Shown: positions 1 through 6,507 of the stretch, one piece after another | How positions within the stretch are numbered: position 1 is the stretch's first letter | Layout: each line of letters begins with the position of its first letter | Assembly (NCBI GenBank): GCA_947632165.1 | Contig: CANROI010000067.1 | Span: 1 to 7,321 of the forward strand | DNA length: 7,321 nt | Reading direction: 5' to 3' | Source: an uncultured Clostridia bacterium | GTDB taxonomy: Bacteria; Bacillota; Clostridia; Christensenellales; Borkfalkiaceae | Position numbers and translations under genes: made by a program | The notes under the pieces: model-generated | Database searches by the model: none | What the model was told of the DNA's origin: nothing | Seen by the model: the letters and a program-made list of their open reading frames with translations, nothing else

Positions 1-459
1 TACTTTGATGAACTCGATGCCGCGGCGGAGCAGCTCGGTGTCCTCCACCGACCCGTCGTCCGAATGCACGAGCCGAAGCTGCGGCGCGGACGGAGGATCG
101 AAGTCCTCTTCCTCGTCCTCGCGGTCGAACGCCCTGCGCAGATAGAGCTCGGATTGGAAGAGATCCCCCATGTTCATGAACGCGACGGAGAGCCCTTCGT
201 AGCCCTCCGCGAAATCCGCCTCGTTGCAGGTATCGAGGAAGCGGAACCATGCGTCCGCGCAGAGCGGATAGAGCCCGAGCGCCTCATAGATATCGGCATA
301 GAGCGCGGAGGCGTCCGCGCTCGGATCGTGCATTTCCGCCCGCTTGTTGAGCATTTTCAGCGCGCCGAGGTAGTCCCCCGATTCGAAGCGCTTTTCGGCG
401 CTCTCGAAGAGGAAATCCTCGCTGAAATCAAGTTTTCTGACCTTATCCTCGTAATCCAT
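1..459 (-). CDS. TPR-like protein, N-terminal part (runs off left edge)
   Basis: An open minus-strand frame begins with ATG at 459 and has no stop for 153 codons to the window edge, so the C-terminus is missing. The start overlaps the last 17 nt of hslO. No strong ribosome binding site precedes it, which fits translational coupling. The product is soluble, acidic and mostly helical. Residues about 16-115 show the spacing of tetratricopeptide-like helix pairs: a GDYLGALKML segment, then ALYADIYEALGLYPLCADAW, then GLSVAFMNMGDLFQSELYLR. An acidic linker (EDEEEDFD) follows at about 117-123. TPR arrays usually mediate protein-protein contacts; no catalytic motif is visible and the partner is unknown. 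The TPR assignment rests on repeat-like spacing seen by eye. That it is a real gene is well supported by the overlap, the reading length and codon use like its neighbours. Confidence 0.72.
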   Translation of the reverse strand, partial: MDYEDKVRKLDFSEDFLFESAEKRFESGDYLGALKMLNKRAEMHDPSADASALYADIYEALGLYPLCADAWFRFLDTCNEADFAEGYEGLSVAFMNMGDLFQSELYLRRAFDREDEEEDFDPPSAPQLRLVHSDDGSVEDTELLRRGIEFIKV

Positions 460-1330
460 CGTCTCGTTGGCGGAAGATCTCTTCTGCCTCCTCCTTGTCG
501 AAGGTATAATCCGTATTGCAATCGTGGCAATGCACGTTGATCGCACCGCATTCCTCGATGAGCGCGAATGCATCCTCCCGCCCGAGCGACTGCACGGCGG
601 AAGCGGCGCGCTCCCGCGAACAGCGGCAGCGGAAGCAGACGGGCCGGGCCTCTCCCCGCGTCCCAAAATATTCCTCCATGACGCCGTCCGCGCCCTTTTC
701 CGCGATCAGGCGCGAGATGTTCACAAAGAGCGGGATCTTCTCCTCCGCGAAGGAGACGGCCTCTCCGCTCGCGCCCGGCAGAGGCTGCAGGAATACCCCG
801 CCCGCGCCGGGACAGACTCCCTCCGCCGTGACCCGCACGCCGAGCGCGACCGCCGTGGGCCGCTGTTCGCTCGTGAGGAAATAGGCAGACAGATCCTCTG
901 CGATCTCGCCCGAGACGAGCTCGCTCGTCCCGACATAGGGGATCCCCTCGCCGTCGTCGCGCACGACGGTGAACGTTCCGTGCTTGCCCACGAAGCCGCT
1001 CACATCGAGCTTGCCGTCCCCGCGGAGCGGAAGATCGGCCCCGGGATTGGCGACGTTCCCCCTCAGATGCAGGGCGCCGTCCCCCGAGACGGAGATCCTG
1101 CCGCCCACGCCGTCCCCGTCGACCGTGACAAAGAGGGAACTTCCCTCTTCCTTGAGCCAACTGCAGAGGTATGCGGCGGCGGTCATCGTGCGCCCGAGCG
1201 CCGCTGCCGCCACGGGCGTGAGCTTATGGCGGTCGATCGCCTCCTGCACGAGCGCGGTCGTATCGAGCACGGCAACGGAGAGTTCGCCGTGAAAGACGAG
1301 CGCCTTTATGATCTTGCTTTCTTTCTGCAT
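443..1330 (-). CDS. hslO: Hsp33 redox-regulated molecular chaperone
   Basis: This 295-residue protein matches Hsp33, a cytoplasmic holdase switched on by oxidative unfolding. Reduced Hsp33 binds zinc through four cysteines; oxidation (with heat) forms disulfides, releases zinc and exposes the client-binding surface. The zinc motif is intact: C235-R-C237, then 30 residues, then C268-H-D-C271, matching the family CxC-X(27-32)-CxxC pattern, followed by the usual D-Y-x-F. The N-terminal domain shows other family signatures: LDTT at 22-25, GRTMTAAAYL at 46-55, YFLTSEQRPTAVALGV at 150-165 and LQPLPGA at 181-187. Length is normal. Two extra cysteines (C232, C261) lie near the zinc site. The ATG at 1330 is inside the end of the methyltransferase gene (25-nt overlap). 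A GGAGGGG lies about 20 nt upstream, too far to be a normal ribosome binding site, so re-initiation from the upstream gene is likely. Confidence 0.95.
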   Translation of the reverse strand: MQKESKIIKALVFHGELSVAVLDTTALVQEAIDRHKLTPVAAAALGRTMTAAAYLCSWLKEEGSSLFVTVDGDGVGGRISVSGDGALHLRGNVANPGADLPLRGDGKLDVSGFVGKHGTFTVVRDDGEGIPYVGTSELVSGEIAEDLSAYFLTSEQRPTAVALGVRVTAEGVCPGAGGVFLQPLPGASGEAVSFAEEKIPLFVNISRLIAEKGADGVMEEYFGTRGEARPVCFRCRCSRERAASAVQSLGREDAFALIEECGAINVHCHDCNTDYTFDKEEAEEIFRQRDDGLRG

Positions 1331-2043
1331 ATGAATTGGAGCCTGTCGCTCCCCTCCTTCGGCGCGCCGAGGTGCCCCTCCGCGGCCAACAGGCAGAAAC
1401 CTGCCTCATCGAGCGCGGCCGCGAGCTCCTCCTCGCCGTGAATATATTGGATATGCCGCTCGTCGAAGCGGTCGTAGGCGCCGTCCTGCCGTTTGACGAA
1501 GAGCGTCACTTCCATCTCGATCTCGTCCCCCGTGCGGCGGTTGAAGGAGAGATAGGTGACCTCGTCCCTGTCGTCGGCGGAGATAGTATCTGCAACTTTT
1601 TCGCAAAGCTTGCGGGGGGAGCTCACGTCGAACCAGAAGATCCCGCCCTCCTTCAGGCACTTCGCCGCATGACGGAACGCGGCAGGGAGCTTTTTCTTCG
1701 GCACATAGTTGTATACGTCGTTGGGCGCGAGCAGGAAGTCGTAACGCTTCAACGTCGAAAACGAGGCGGCGTCCGCCTGGAAATAGGGAATATTCAGCCC
1801 CTCCGCCCGCGCGAGCGCCTCCGCCTTCGTGAGCATCCGCGCCGAGAGATCGGCGCCGCTCATCTCATAGCCCGCCCTTGTGAGCGCGCGTGCGAACGCG
1901 CCGCTGCCGCAGCCGAGTTCCAGCCCGCATTTCCCCGCGTTCAGGCGGTGCAGCCCCTCTATGAAATACTGCGACCAACTTTCGTAGCCGCAGTCGTCGT
2001 TGAGATATTCGAACCAATCGGCGAGCGCGTCGTAGGCCTTCAT
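1306..2043 (-). CDS. class I SAM-dependent methyltransferase (YqeM-like)
   Basis: The 245-residue protein has a Rossmann-type methyltransferase fold. Motif I, the glycine-rich SAM loop, is LELGCGSGAF at 41-50. The acidic residue after strand 2 is D65 (GADLSARML), followed by a QADAASF segment at 89-95 typical of adenine binding, and FDVSSPRKL at about 138-146 after strand 5. The N-terminus (YDALADWFEYL) and overall length resemble B. subtilis YqeM and related small Firmicutes methyltransferases, whose substrate is not established. The substrate here cannot be deduced. The gene starts 3 nt after the membrane-protein stop codon, with an AGGCGG-like ribosome binding site inside the end of that gene, and its 3' end overlaps hslO. 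It is therefore co-transcribed with its neighbours. The family call is firm and the YqeM likeness is moderate. Confidence 0.88.
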   Translation of the reverse strand: MKAYDALADWFEYLNDDCGYESWSQYFIEGLHRLNAGKCGLELGCGSGAFARALTRAGYEMSGADLSARMLTKAEALARAEGLNIPYFQADAASFSTLKRYDFLLAPNDVYNYVPKKKLPAAFRHAAKCLKEGGIFWFDVSSPRKLCEKVADTISADDRDEVTYLSFNRRTGDEIEMEVTLFVKRQDGAYDRFDERHIQYIHGEEELAAALDEAGFCLLAAEGHLGAPKEGSDRLQFICRKKARS

Positions 2044-2046
2044 CGC

Positions 2047-3309
2047 TCACCGCCTGTTGAGCATCTTCGGCGGACGGGTCGCCCGTTTTTTCTTGCCGTC
2101 CTCGAGCGCCTTCTCGCGCTCATCGAAGATTTGGTTGTAACGGAGATACTTCTCCTCGCCGCCGTGCGCCTCCTCATAGGCCGCGAGCTCGCGCGCGACT
2201 GCCGCGCGGCTCTCCGCAAGCCTGAGAAGATCGGCGCGGGTAAACGCCTCCGGCAGAACGGCTTGCGCCGTGCCGCGGAAAAGGGGCGGGATCGGGCGGG
2301 AGAGAAGTTCGCTCTTGCCGTAGGCGACCGAGACGCGGCGGAGCTGTTCCTCCTTGGAGAGCAGCGGCTCCGGCTGCGGCTGTTCCCGGGGTTGCGCCTT
2401 CCCCTCGCCGGCAGGGGCGGGAAGGACGGAAAAACGCGCATACGCCCACTGCGCGAAGTTCATCCAGGCGAGCAGCGGGCAGGAGAGCCCGAGCAGCAGA
2501 AAAACCGCGAGCAGGATCATGAGCCAGAAGTCGGTCGTGAAGAGCACGAGCGCCACGGGCACCGCAACGAAGGCCGCAAAGAGAAGGCTCTGCGGGAAGA
2601 GGCGGAAGGTCATCACGAACGAGCTCTTGACGAGCCCCCACGCGCCGAGCTTGAAGTCGGTGGAGAGCGCCGCCATCCAGAGGCAGACGGGCATGAAGAG
2701 CACGAGCACGAGATAGCCGATGACTTCGGAGAAGATGAGCGCGCCCGCGGGTCCCCGCCCGAGGACGAGATACCAATTCGCAAGATCGGCGGTCATTTGG
2801 GCGAGATAGAGCACGGCCGTAAACAGGATCGAGGCGCCGAGCGCACCGAGATAGTTGCGCCGGATGCCGCGATAGAAGTCTCTGAACGTAAACTTCCCCG
2901 CCGTGCAGATAAAATTGCGCAAGAAGTACGCCGCGCCCGAAATGCCGAGCGCAAAGATCAAAGACGAGGGGATCAGAAGCGCAAAATAGACGGAGTCGAA
3001 ATAGAAGATCATGCGCTCCGCATAATCCGCGGCGCCGAGATCGATGGGATAGCCCAACATGAGCCCCGAACCGAAGGGGCCCGTCAGCTCCATCGACATC
3101 ACCGCCGACATGCGGCCGATGTAGACGAGCACGACCGGAGCGAATGCGACAAGCAGGATCAGGTTCACCAGCACGAGCCAGCCGAGCCGCCCTTTGACGA
3201 GGTCGATATAGAGGCGGTAACGGCTCTCCGGCTGTTCGCCGAACGTCCCCTCCCGCGCCTTGCCCTTCAGGCAGCGCGCCACGATGCTCTGATTGCTCTT
3301 TTCTGCCAT
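2047..3309 (-). CDS. six-helix membrane protein, DUF624/YesL-like core, charged C-terminal tail
   Basis: The 420-residue protein is the first gene of the leftward operon. Hydrophobic segments lie at about 42-64, 103-130, 156-173, 190-214, 240-258 and 260-285, giving six likely transmembrane helices. There is no cleavable signal peptide; the first 40 residues are polar and basic. The stretch ISGAAYFLRNF...FTFRDFYRGIRRNYLGAL (123-157) has the pattern of DUF624/YesL membrane proteins, where a helix is followed by a loop containing an F-x-DF-x-x-G/A-x-(R/K)-x-N sequence. The match is distant and judged by eye. After residue 295 comes a Pro/Glu/Gln-rich linker, then a helical charged domain (about 318-405) ending in a KKKR-containing tail, presumably cytoplasmic and not part of a typical DUF624 protein of about 200 residues. 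GGAGCGG (3317-3323) sits 7 nt before the ATG. The function is unknown; no enzyme or transporter motif is visible. Confidence 0.8.
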   Translation of the reverse strand: MAEKSNQSIVARCLKGKAREGTFGEQPESRYRLYIDLVKGRLGWLVLVNLILLVAFAPVVLVYIGRMSAVMSMELTGPFGSGLMLGYPIDLGAADYAERMIFYFDSVYFALLIPSSLIFALGISGAAYFLRNFICTAGKFTFRDFYRGIRRNYLGALGASILFTAVLYLAQMTADLANWYLVLGRGPAGALIFSEVIGYLVLVLFMPVCLWMAALSTDFKLGAWGLVKSSFVMTFRLFPQSLLFAAFVAVPVALVLFTTDFWLMILLAVFLLLGLSCPLLAWMNFAQWAYARFSVLPAPAGEGKAQPREQPQPEPLLSKEEQLRRVSVAYGKSELLSRPIPPLFRGTAQAVLPEAFTRADLLRLAESRAAVARELAAYEEAHGGEEKYLRYNQIFDEREKALEDGKKKRATRPPKMLNRR

Positions 3310-3354
3310 AAGCGTTCCGCTCCGTATCTGTTCTCTCGGTCACCCGATAGCGTC

Positions 3355-3383
3355 ATTGTACTACAAATCCGAAAATATTTCAA
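3355..3383 (-). promoter_or_regulatory. sigma-A promoter of the leftward membrane protein-hslO operon
   Basis: Read on the minus strand, -35 TTGAAA (3383-3378) and -10 TACAAT (3360-3355) are separated by exactly 17 bp, each one or two bases from consensus. The predicted transcription start is near 3348, about 39 nt before the ATG at 3309. Its -35 box is separated by about 20 bp from the -35 box of the divergent lysine-operon promoter. Confidence 0.82.
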
Positions 3384-3402
3384 TTAAAATCGGGCAAATT
3401 CT

Positions 3403-3431
3403 TTGACTTTTCCCGTCCCATATGTTAAAAT
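3403..3431 (+). promoter_or_regulatory. sigma-A promoter of the asd-dapA-dapB operon
   Basis: The -35 TTGACT (3403-3408) and -10 TAAAAT (3426-3431) are spaced by 17 bp, each one mismatch from the sigma-A consensus. The expected start, about 3436-3438, falls at the 5' edge of riboswitch helix P1. The transcript would therefore begin almost directly with the aptamer. Position and strength fit a leader controlled by premature termination rather than by initiation. Confidence 0.85.
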
Positions 3432-3436
3432 ACCTG

Positions 3437-3607
3437 TGCTGAACAGAGGAGCGGCAGAGCATGAGCACCCCGCGGGAGGGATCGGAGGGATCCCGGGGAA
3501 CGCGGGACGGAGGGCATCGCCGCCGAAACGTGCGCCGCCTACCCGCGCGCGTTGGGCGTGAGGGAGAATACCTTTACGACTGTCACCGGGGTGATGCGCT
3601 TTCGGCA
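3437..3607 (+). promoter_or_regulatory. lysine riboswitch aptamer (L-box) upstream of asd
   Basis: The leader carries conserved lysine-riboswitch segments in order: AGAGGAGC (3445-3452), GGGCATCGCC near 3512-3521, GCCGAA just after, GGGCGTGAGGG (3554-3564) and CTGTCA (3580-3585). A five-helix fold can be drawn. P1 is 3437-3443 with 3601-3607 (7 bp). The upper P2 has 3469-3474 with 3501-3506 (6 bp) and an apical hairpin 3478-3483 with 3489-3494. P3 is 3527-3534 with 3546-3553 (8 bp). P4 is 3557-3563 with 3571-3578 (one bulge). P5 is 3583-3586 with 3591-3594. Loop 2 (GGAGG, 3484-3488) can pair with loop 3 (CCTACC, 3538-3543, A bulged), matching the known L2-L3 kissing contact. The downstream genes make lysine precursors, as expected. 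Lysine binding would stabilise P1 and favour termination. The base of P2 is the part least cleanly drawn. Confidence 0.92.
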
Positions 3608-3630
3608 GTCTCAAAGAGAATGCAAAAGCG
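3597..3630 (+). promoter_or_regulatory. antiterminator hairpin of the lysine riboswitch
   Basis: CGCTTT (3597-3602) pairs perfectly with AAAGCG (3625-3630), and GCA (3605-3607) pairs with TGC (3621-3623) inside it. This hairpin uses the 3' strand of aptamer helix P1 (3601-3607) on one side and the base of the terminator stem (3628-3630) on the other. It therefore cannot coexist with either. This is the expected lysine-free, read-through conformation. The pairing is seen directly in the sequence; the regulatory role is inferred from known transcriptional lysine riboswitches. Confidence 0.72.
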
Positions 3631-3658
3631 GTGGCTTCGGCCGCCGCCTTATTTTTAT
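3628..3658 (+). terminator. riboswitch-controlled intrinsic terminator before asd
   Basis: An 8-bp GC-rich stem (3628-3635 with 3640-3647, one G-U pair) is capped by a UUCG tetraloop and followed by the U-rich tract TTATTTTTAT (3649-3658). It lies between the aptamer and the asd ribosome binding site (GGAGG at 3660-3664). Termination here would abort the operon transcript when lysine is bound. Confidence 0.88.
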
Positions 3659-3669
3659 CGGAGGAGCAT

Positions 3670-4752
3670 ATGAAGACACGCTACAAAGTCGCCGTCGTCG
3701 GCGCGACCGGCATGGTCGGGCAGCGCTTTCTGACCCTTCTGGAGGGGCATCCGCTGTTTGAGCCCGTCGCCCTGCTCGCGAGCGGGCGCTCGGCAGGCAA
3801 GCGCTACCCGGACGCCGTGGATGGAAGATGGGCGCTGAGTTCCCCCATCCCCGCCTATGCGCGGGAAATGAGGGTGCTCGACGCCGAACGGGACGCCGCG
3901 TCGCTTATGGGAAAGGCGGACTTCGTATTCTGCGCCGTCAACCTGCCGAAGGAGGAGACCAAGGCGCTCGAAGAGCGCTATGCGCGGCTCGAACTACCCG
4001 TCGTCTCTAACAATTCCGCGAACAGGGGCGTCCCCGACGTGCCCATGATTATCCCGGAGCTCAACCCGGAACATCTCGCCGTCATTCCCTTCCAGCGGAA
4101 GCGGTTGGGCACCGGGCGCGGCTTCATCGCCGTCAAGAGCAACTGTTCGCTCCAATCCTATGTGCCCCTGCTGCACCCCCTGCGCAAATTCGGGCTCAAA
4201 AAGGTCGCCGTCTGCACCTATCAGGCGATCTCCGGGGCGGGAAAGACCTTTTCCGCCATGCCCGAGATCTTAGACAACATCATCCCCTACATCGGCGGCG
4301 AGGAGGAGAAGAGCGAAAGGGAGCCCCTCAAGATCTGGGGCAGCGTGAAGAACGGCAAAATCGCCGAGGCGGACGCCCCCTTCATCACGGCGCAATGCCT
4401 GCGGGTCCCCGTCTCGGACGGCCACACCGCGGCGGTGTTCGTCTCCTTCGAACAAAAGCCTTCGCGCGAGGAGATCCTCGCTGAGTGGGAAGCCTTCGAA
4501 GGGGAACCGCAGCGGCTCGGCCTGCCCTCCGCGCCCAAGCGGCCGATCCGCTACTTCGAAGAGGCGGACCGTCCGCAGCCGAAGCTCGATCGGGACCTCG
4601 AAGGCGGCATGGCGATCTCGGCGGGACGGCTGAGGGAGGACCGCGTGTTCGATTGGCGCTTCATCGGGCTCTCGCACAATACGCTGCGGGGCGCCGCGGG
4701 CGGCGCGGTGCTGCTCGCGGAACTGCTCGCGGCGAAGGGATATTTCGACTGA
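3670..4752 (+). CDS. asd: aspartate-semialdehyde dehydrogenase, archaeal/fungal-type subfamily
   Basis: This 360-residue enzyme reduces L-aspartyl-4-phosphate to aspartate semialdehyde with NADPH, the branch-point step toward lysine/diaminopimelate, threonine and methionine. The N-terminal Rossmann loop is GATGMVGQRF (11-20). The catalytic cysteine is C159 in KSNCSLQS. A QAISGAG loop follows, and the active-site histidine is H252 in RVPVSDGHTAAV. The segment DNIIPYIGGEEEKSE and the shape of the active-site motifs resemble the archaeal/fungal subfamily rather than the E. coli type. Length is normal for that group. The ATG at 3670 has a GGAGG at 3660-3664, 5 nt upstream. An in-frame GTG at 3631 would start inside the leader terminator stem and is rejected. 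The gene is first in the lysine operon and directly under riboswitch control. dapA follows after 32 nt. Confidence 0.95.
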   Translation: MKTRYKVAVVGATGMVGQRFLTLLEGHPLFEPVALLASGRSAGKRYPDAVDGRWALSSPIPAYAREMRVLDAERDAASLMGKADFVFCAVNLPKEETKALEERYARLELPVVSNNSANRGVPDVPMIIPELNPEHLAVIPFQRKRLGTGRGFIAVKSNCSLQSYVPLLHPLRKFGLKKVAVCTYQAISGAGKTFSAMPEILDNIIPYIGGEEEKSEREPLKIWGSVKNGKIAEADAPFITAQCLRVPVSDGHTAAVFVSFEQKPSREEILAEWEAFEGEPQRLGLPSAPKRPIRYFEEADRPQPKLDRDLEGGMAISAGRLREDRVFDWRFIGLSHNTLRGAAGGAVLLAELLAAKGYFD

Positions 4753-4784
4753 CACGACGGCATAAGATAATCGGGAGGAGAAAA

Positions 4785-5675
4785 ATGACAGGATTTTTGA
4801 AGGGTTCCGCAACGGCAATGATCACCCCGTTTACGGAGACGGGGGTCGACCTCGACGCCTTCGGCGAAATGATCGACTACCAGATCGAAAACGGGACGGA
4901 CGCGCTCGTCGTGCTCGGCACCACGGGCGAACCCGCCACGATGACCGAGGAAGAGAAGGAACTGACGATCGGATATGCGATAAAGAGAGCCGCCGGACGG
5001 GTGAAAGTGATCGTCGGGGCGGGCGGCAACTGCACCGAGCGGGCCGTTTCGGCTTGCAGACGGGCAGAGGCGCTCGGCGCCGACGGCGTGCTCTGCGTCA
5101 CCCCCTACTACAACAAATGCACCCAGCGCGGACTGTTTGAGTACTACAAAGACCTCTCCGACGCGATCGGGATCCCCCTGATCGCCTACAATGTGCCCGG
5201 GCGGACGGGCGTGAACCTGCTGCCCGAGACGATGGCGCAGATCGCGGAGCTCGAAAATACGGCGGGCATCAAGGAAGCGAGCGGAAATATGGCGCAGGTC
5301 ATGGAGACCGCCCGCCTCATCCGCGGAAAATGCGAGCTCTATTCGGGCGAGGACGCGCTCAACCTGCCCATTTTGGCAGCCGGCGGCACGGCGGTCATCT
5401 CCGTCGTCTCCAATCTCGCCCCCGCGGGCGTGAAGGCACTCGTCTCCGCCGCCTTAGAGGGCGATCTCGCGCGGGCGAATGCGCTCGCCGACGACCTGCT
5501 GCCCCTCGCAAAAGCCTGTTTTTGCGAAGTGAACCCCATTCCCGTGAAGGAGGGAATGAACCTGCTCGGCTTCCGGGCGGGGCTCCCCCGCAAGCCGCTC
5601 ACGCGGTTGGAGGAGGCGCACAGAGCGCTGCTCGCCCAGGCAATGCGCGCATACGGGCTGGAGGTGCGGTCATGA
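4785..5675 (+). CDS. dapA: 4-hydroxy-tetrahydrodipicolinate synthase
   Basis: The 296-residue protein is a TIM-barrel class I aldolase that condenses pyruvate with aspartate semialdehyde, the first step committed to lysine and diaminopimelate. The Schiff-base lysine is K163 in GIKEASGN. The catalytic triad equivalents are T47 (GTTGE at 45-49), Y109 in TPYYNK and Y135 in AYNVPGRTG. R140 matches the arginine that binds the aspartate-semialdehyde carboxylate. Length equals that of E. coli DapA. The start ATG at 4785 is preceded by GGGAGG with 6 nt spacing. The open frame extends 100 codons further upstream, but that part is out-of-frame asd sequence and has no such signal. The stop codon overlaps the dapB start by 4 nt (ATGA). 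Confidence 0.97.
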   Translation: MTGFLKGSATAMITPFTETGVDLDAFGEMIDYQIENGTDALVVLGTTGEPATMTEEEKELTIGYAIKRAAGRVKVIVGAGGNCTERAVSACRRAEALGADGVLCVTPYYNKCTQRGLFEYYKDLSDAIGIPLIAYNVPGRTGVNLLPETMAQIAELENTAGIKEASGNMAQVMETARLIRGKCELYSGEDALNLPILAAGGTAVISVVSNLAPAGVKALVSAALEGDLARANALADDLLPLAKACFCEVNPIPVKEGMNLLGFRAGLPRKPLTRLEEAHRALLAQAMRAYGLEVRS

Positions 5676-6424
5676 AACTGCTTCTCTGCGGCGCCTGCGG
5701 GCGCATGGGCCGTGCGGTCACCGAACTCGCGGCGGAGCGGGGCGCCGAGATCGTCTGCGGCGTGGACCGCCTCCCCTCCCCCATGCCCTATCCCGTGTAC
5801 CGGGACTTTTCGGACATCCCGCAGCAGCCCCAAGTTGTCGTGGATTTCTCCTCGGCGCAGGGGCTCGGCGAACGGCTCGGGTTCTGCGCGGCGCGCGGCA
5901 TCGGCGCGGTGCTCGGCGCGACCGGCTACAGCGCGGAAGATGAGGCGCTCATCCGGGAATATGCAGGGACGATCCCCCTGTTCAAGACGGGAAATCTGTC
6001 CGTGGGCGTGAATCTGATGCGGCTGCTCGCCCGCAAGGCGGCAGAGGCGCTCGGCGGCGGCTTCGACGTCGAGATCATCGAGCGCCATCACAATCAAAAA
6101 AAAGACGCCCCCTCCGGCACGGCGCTCATGCTCGCGGAGAGCGTGAACGAGGGCCTCGGCGGCGGGAAGGAGTTTGTCTACGGACGGGAAGGCATGGTCG
6201 GTGCGCGAAAACAGAGCGAGATCGGCATCCATGCCGTGCGGGGCGGGACGATCGTCGGCGAACACGAGGTGATGTTTGCGGGCGAGGACGAGATCTTATC
6301 GCTCTCCCACTCGGCCCGCAGCCGCAGGATCTTTGCCGCCGGCGCGCTCAGGGCGGCGCAGTGGCTCAAGGGCCGTGCCCCCGGGCTCTACGACATGGAC
6401 GACCTGCTCGAAGGGATTTTGTGA
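5672..6424 (+). CDS. dapB: 4-hydroxy-tetrahydrodipicolinate reductase
   Basis: The 250-residue cytoplasmic enzyme reduces the DapA product to tetrahydrodipicolinate with NAD(P)H. The nucleotide-binding loop is GACGRMG (7-13), with D32 after strand 2. The catalytic signature EIIERHHNQKKDAPSGTA is present, with H139, H140 and K143 at the places of E. coli H159, H160 and K163. GNLSVGVNL and the conserved RGGTIVGEHEV loop follow. Length is slightly below that of E. coli DapB but normal for Firmicutes. The ATG at 5672 overlaps the dapA stop in an ATGA junction, and GGAGG at 5660-5664 lies 7 nt upstream, so it has its own ribosome binding site plus likely coupling. It is the last gene of the operon in this window. 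No gene for the next steps (dapL, dapD or ddh) follows. Confidence 0.97.
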   Translation: MKLLLCGACGRMGRAVTELAAERGAEIVCGVDRLPSPMPYPVYRDFSDIPQQPQVVVDFSSAQGLGERLGFCAARGIGAVLGATGYSAEDEALIREYAGTIPLFKTGNLSVGVNLMRLLARKAAEALGGGFDVEIIERHHNQKKDAPSGTALMLAESVNEGLGGGKEFVYGREGMVGARKQSEIGIHAVRGGTIVGEHEVMFAGEDEILSLSHSARSRRIFAAGALRAAQWLKGRAPGLYDMDDLLEGIL

Positions 6425-6507
6425 AAAGCGCCCCCGTGGCTTTTTCGAGGCAGAGCACAACCTCCCCTATCCTCTTGAACCACGGCAACCGCGCCCTCCG
6501 CTCTTAC

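Noticed and set aside
467..1441. A 324-codon plus-strand frame opposite hslO
   Set aside because: The minus strand encodes intact Hsp33 with its zinc motif; the plus frame is low-complexity antisense.
1336..3387. A 683-codon plus-strand open frame opposite the methyltransferase and membrane-protein genes
   Set aside because: It is a shadow of GC-rich minus-strand genes. The translation is dominated by Arg, Glu and His with no domain, while the minus strand gives recognisable proteins.
3437..3607. T-box leader as an alternative for the asd leader
   Set aside because: No T-box consensus (TGGNACC-type antiterminator bulge) is seen, whereas the ordered lysine-riboswitch segments and five-helix fold are present.
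3631..3669. N-terminal extension of asd from GTG 3631
   Set aside because: It would start inside the terminator stem with no Shine-Dalgarno. The ATG at 3670 has an ideal one and fits family N-termini.
3384..3673. Short open frames on both strands in the leader (3384-3614 minus, 3461-3673 plus)
   Set aside because: The region is explained by the lysine riboswitch and terminator. The ORFs lack ribosome binding sites and cross the structured RNA.
4485..4784. N-terminal extension of the dapA frame
   Set aside because: The extra 100 codons are out-of-frame asd sequence. The normal DapA N-terminus begins at 4785 behind GGGAGG.
5339..6265. A 308-codon minus-strand frame opposite dapA and dapB
   Set aside because: It is antisense shadow of two well-identified enzymes, with no motif.
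6424..6445. Possible terminator AAAAGC...GCTTTTT right after the dapB stop
   Set aside because: The stem is only two GC and four AU pairs, with a 9-base loop and a T run that is part of the stem. The hairpin at 6508-6530 is better.
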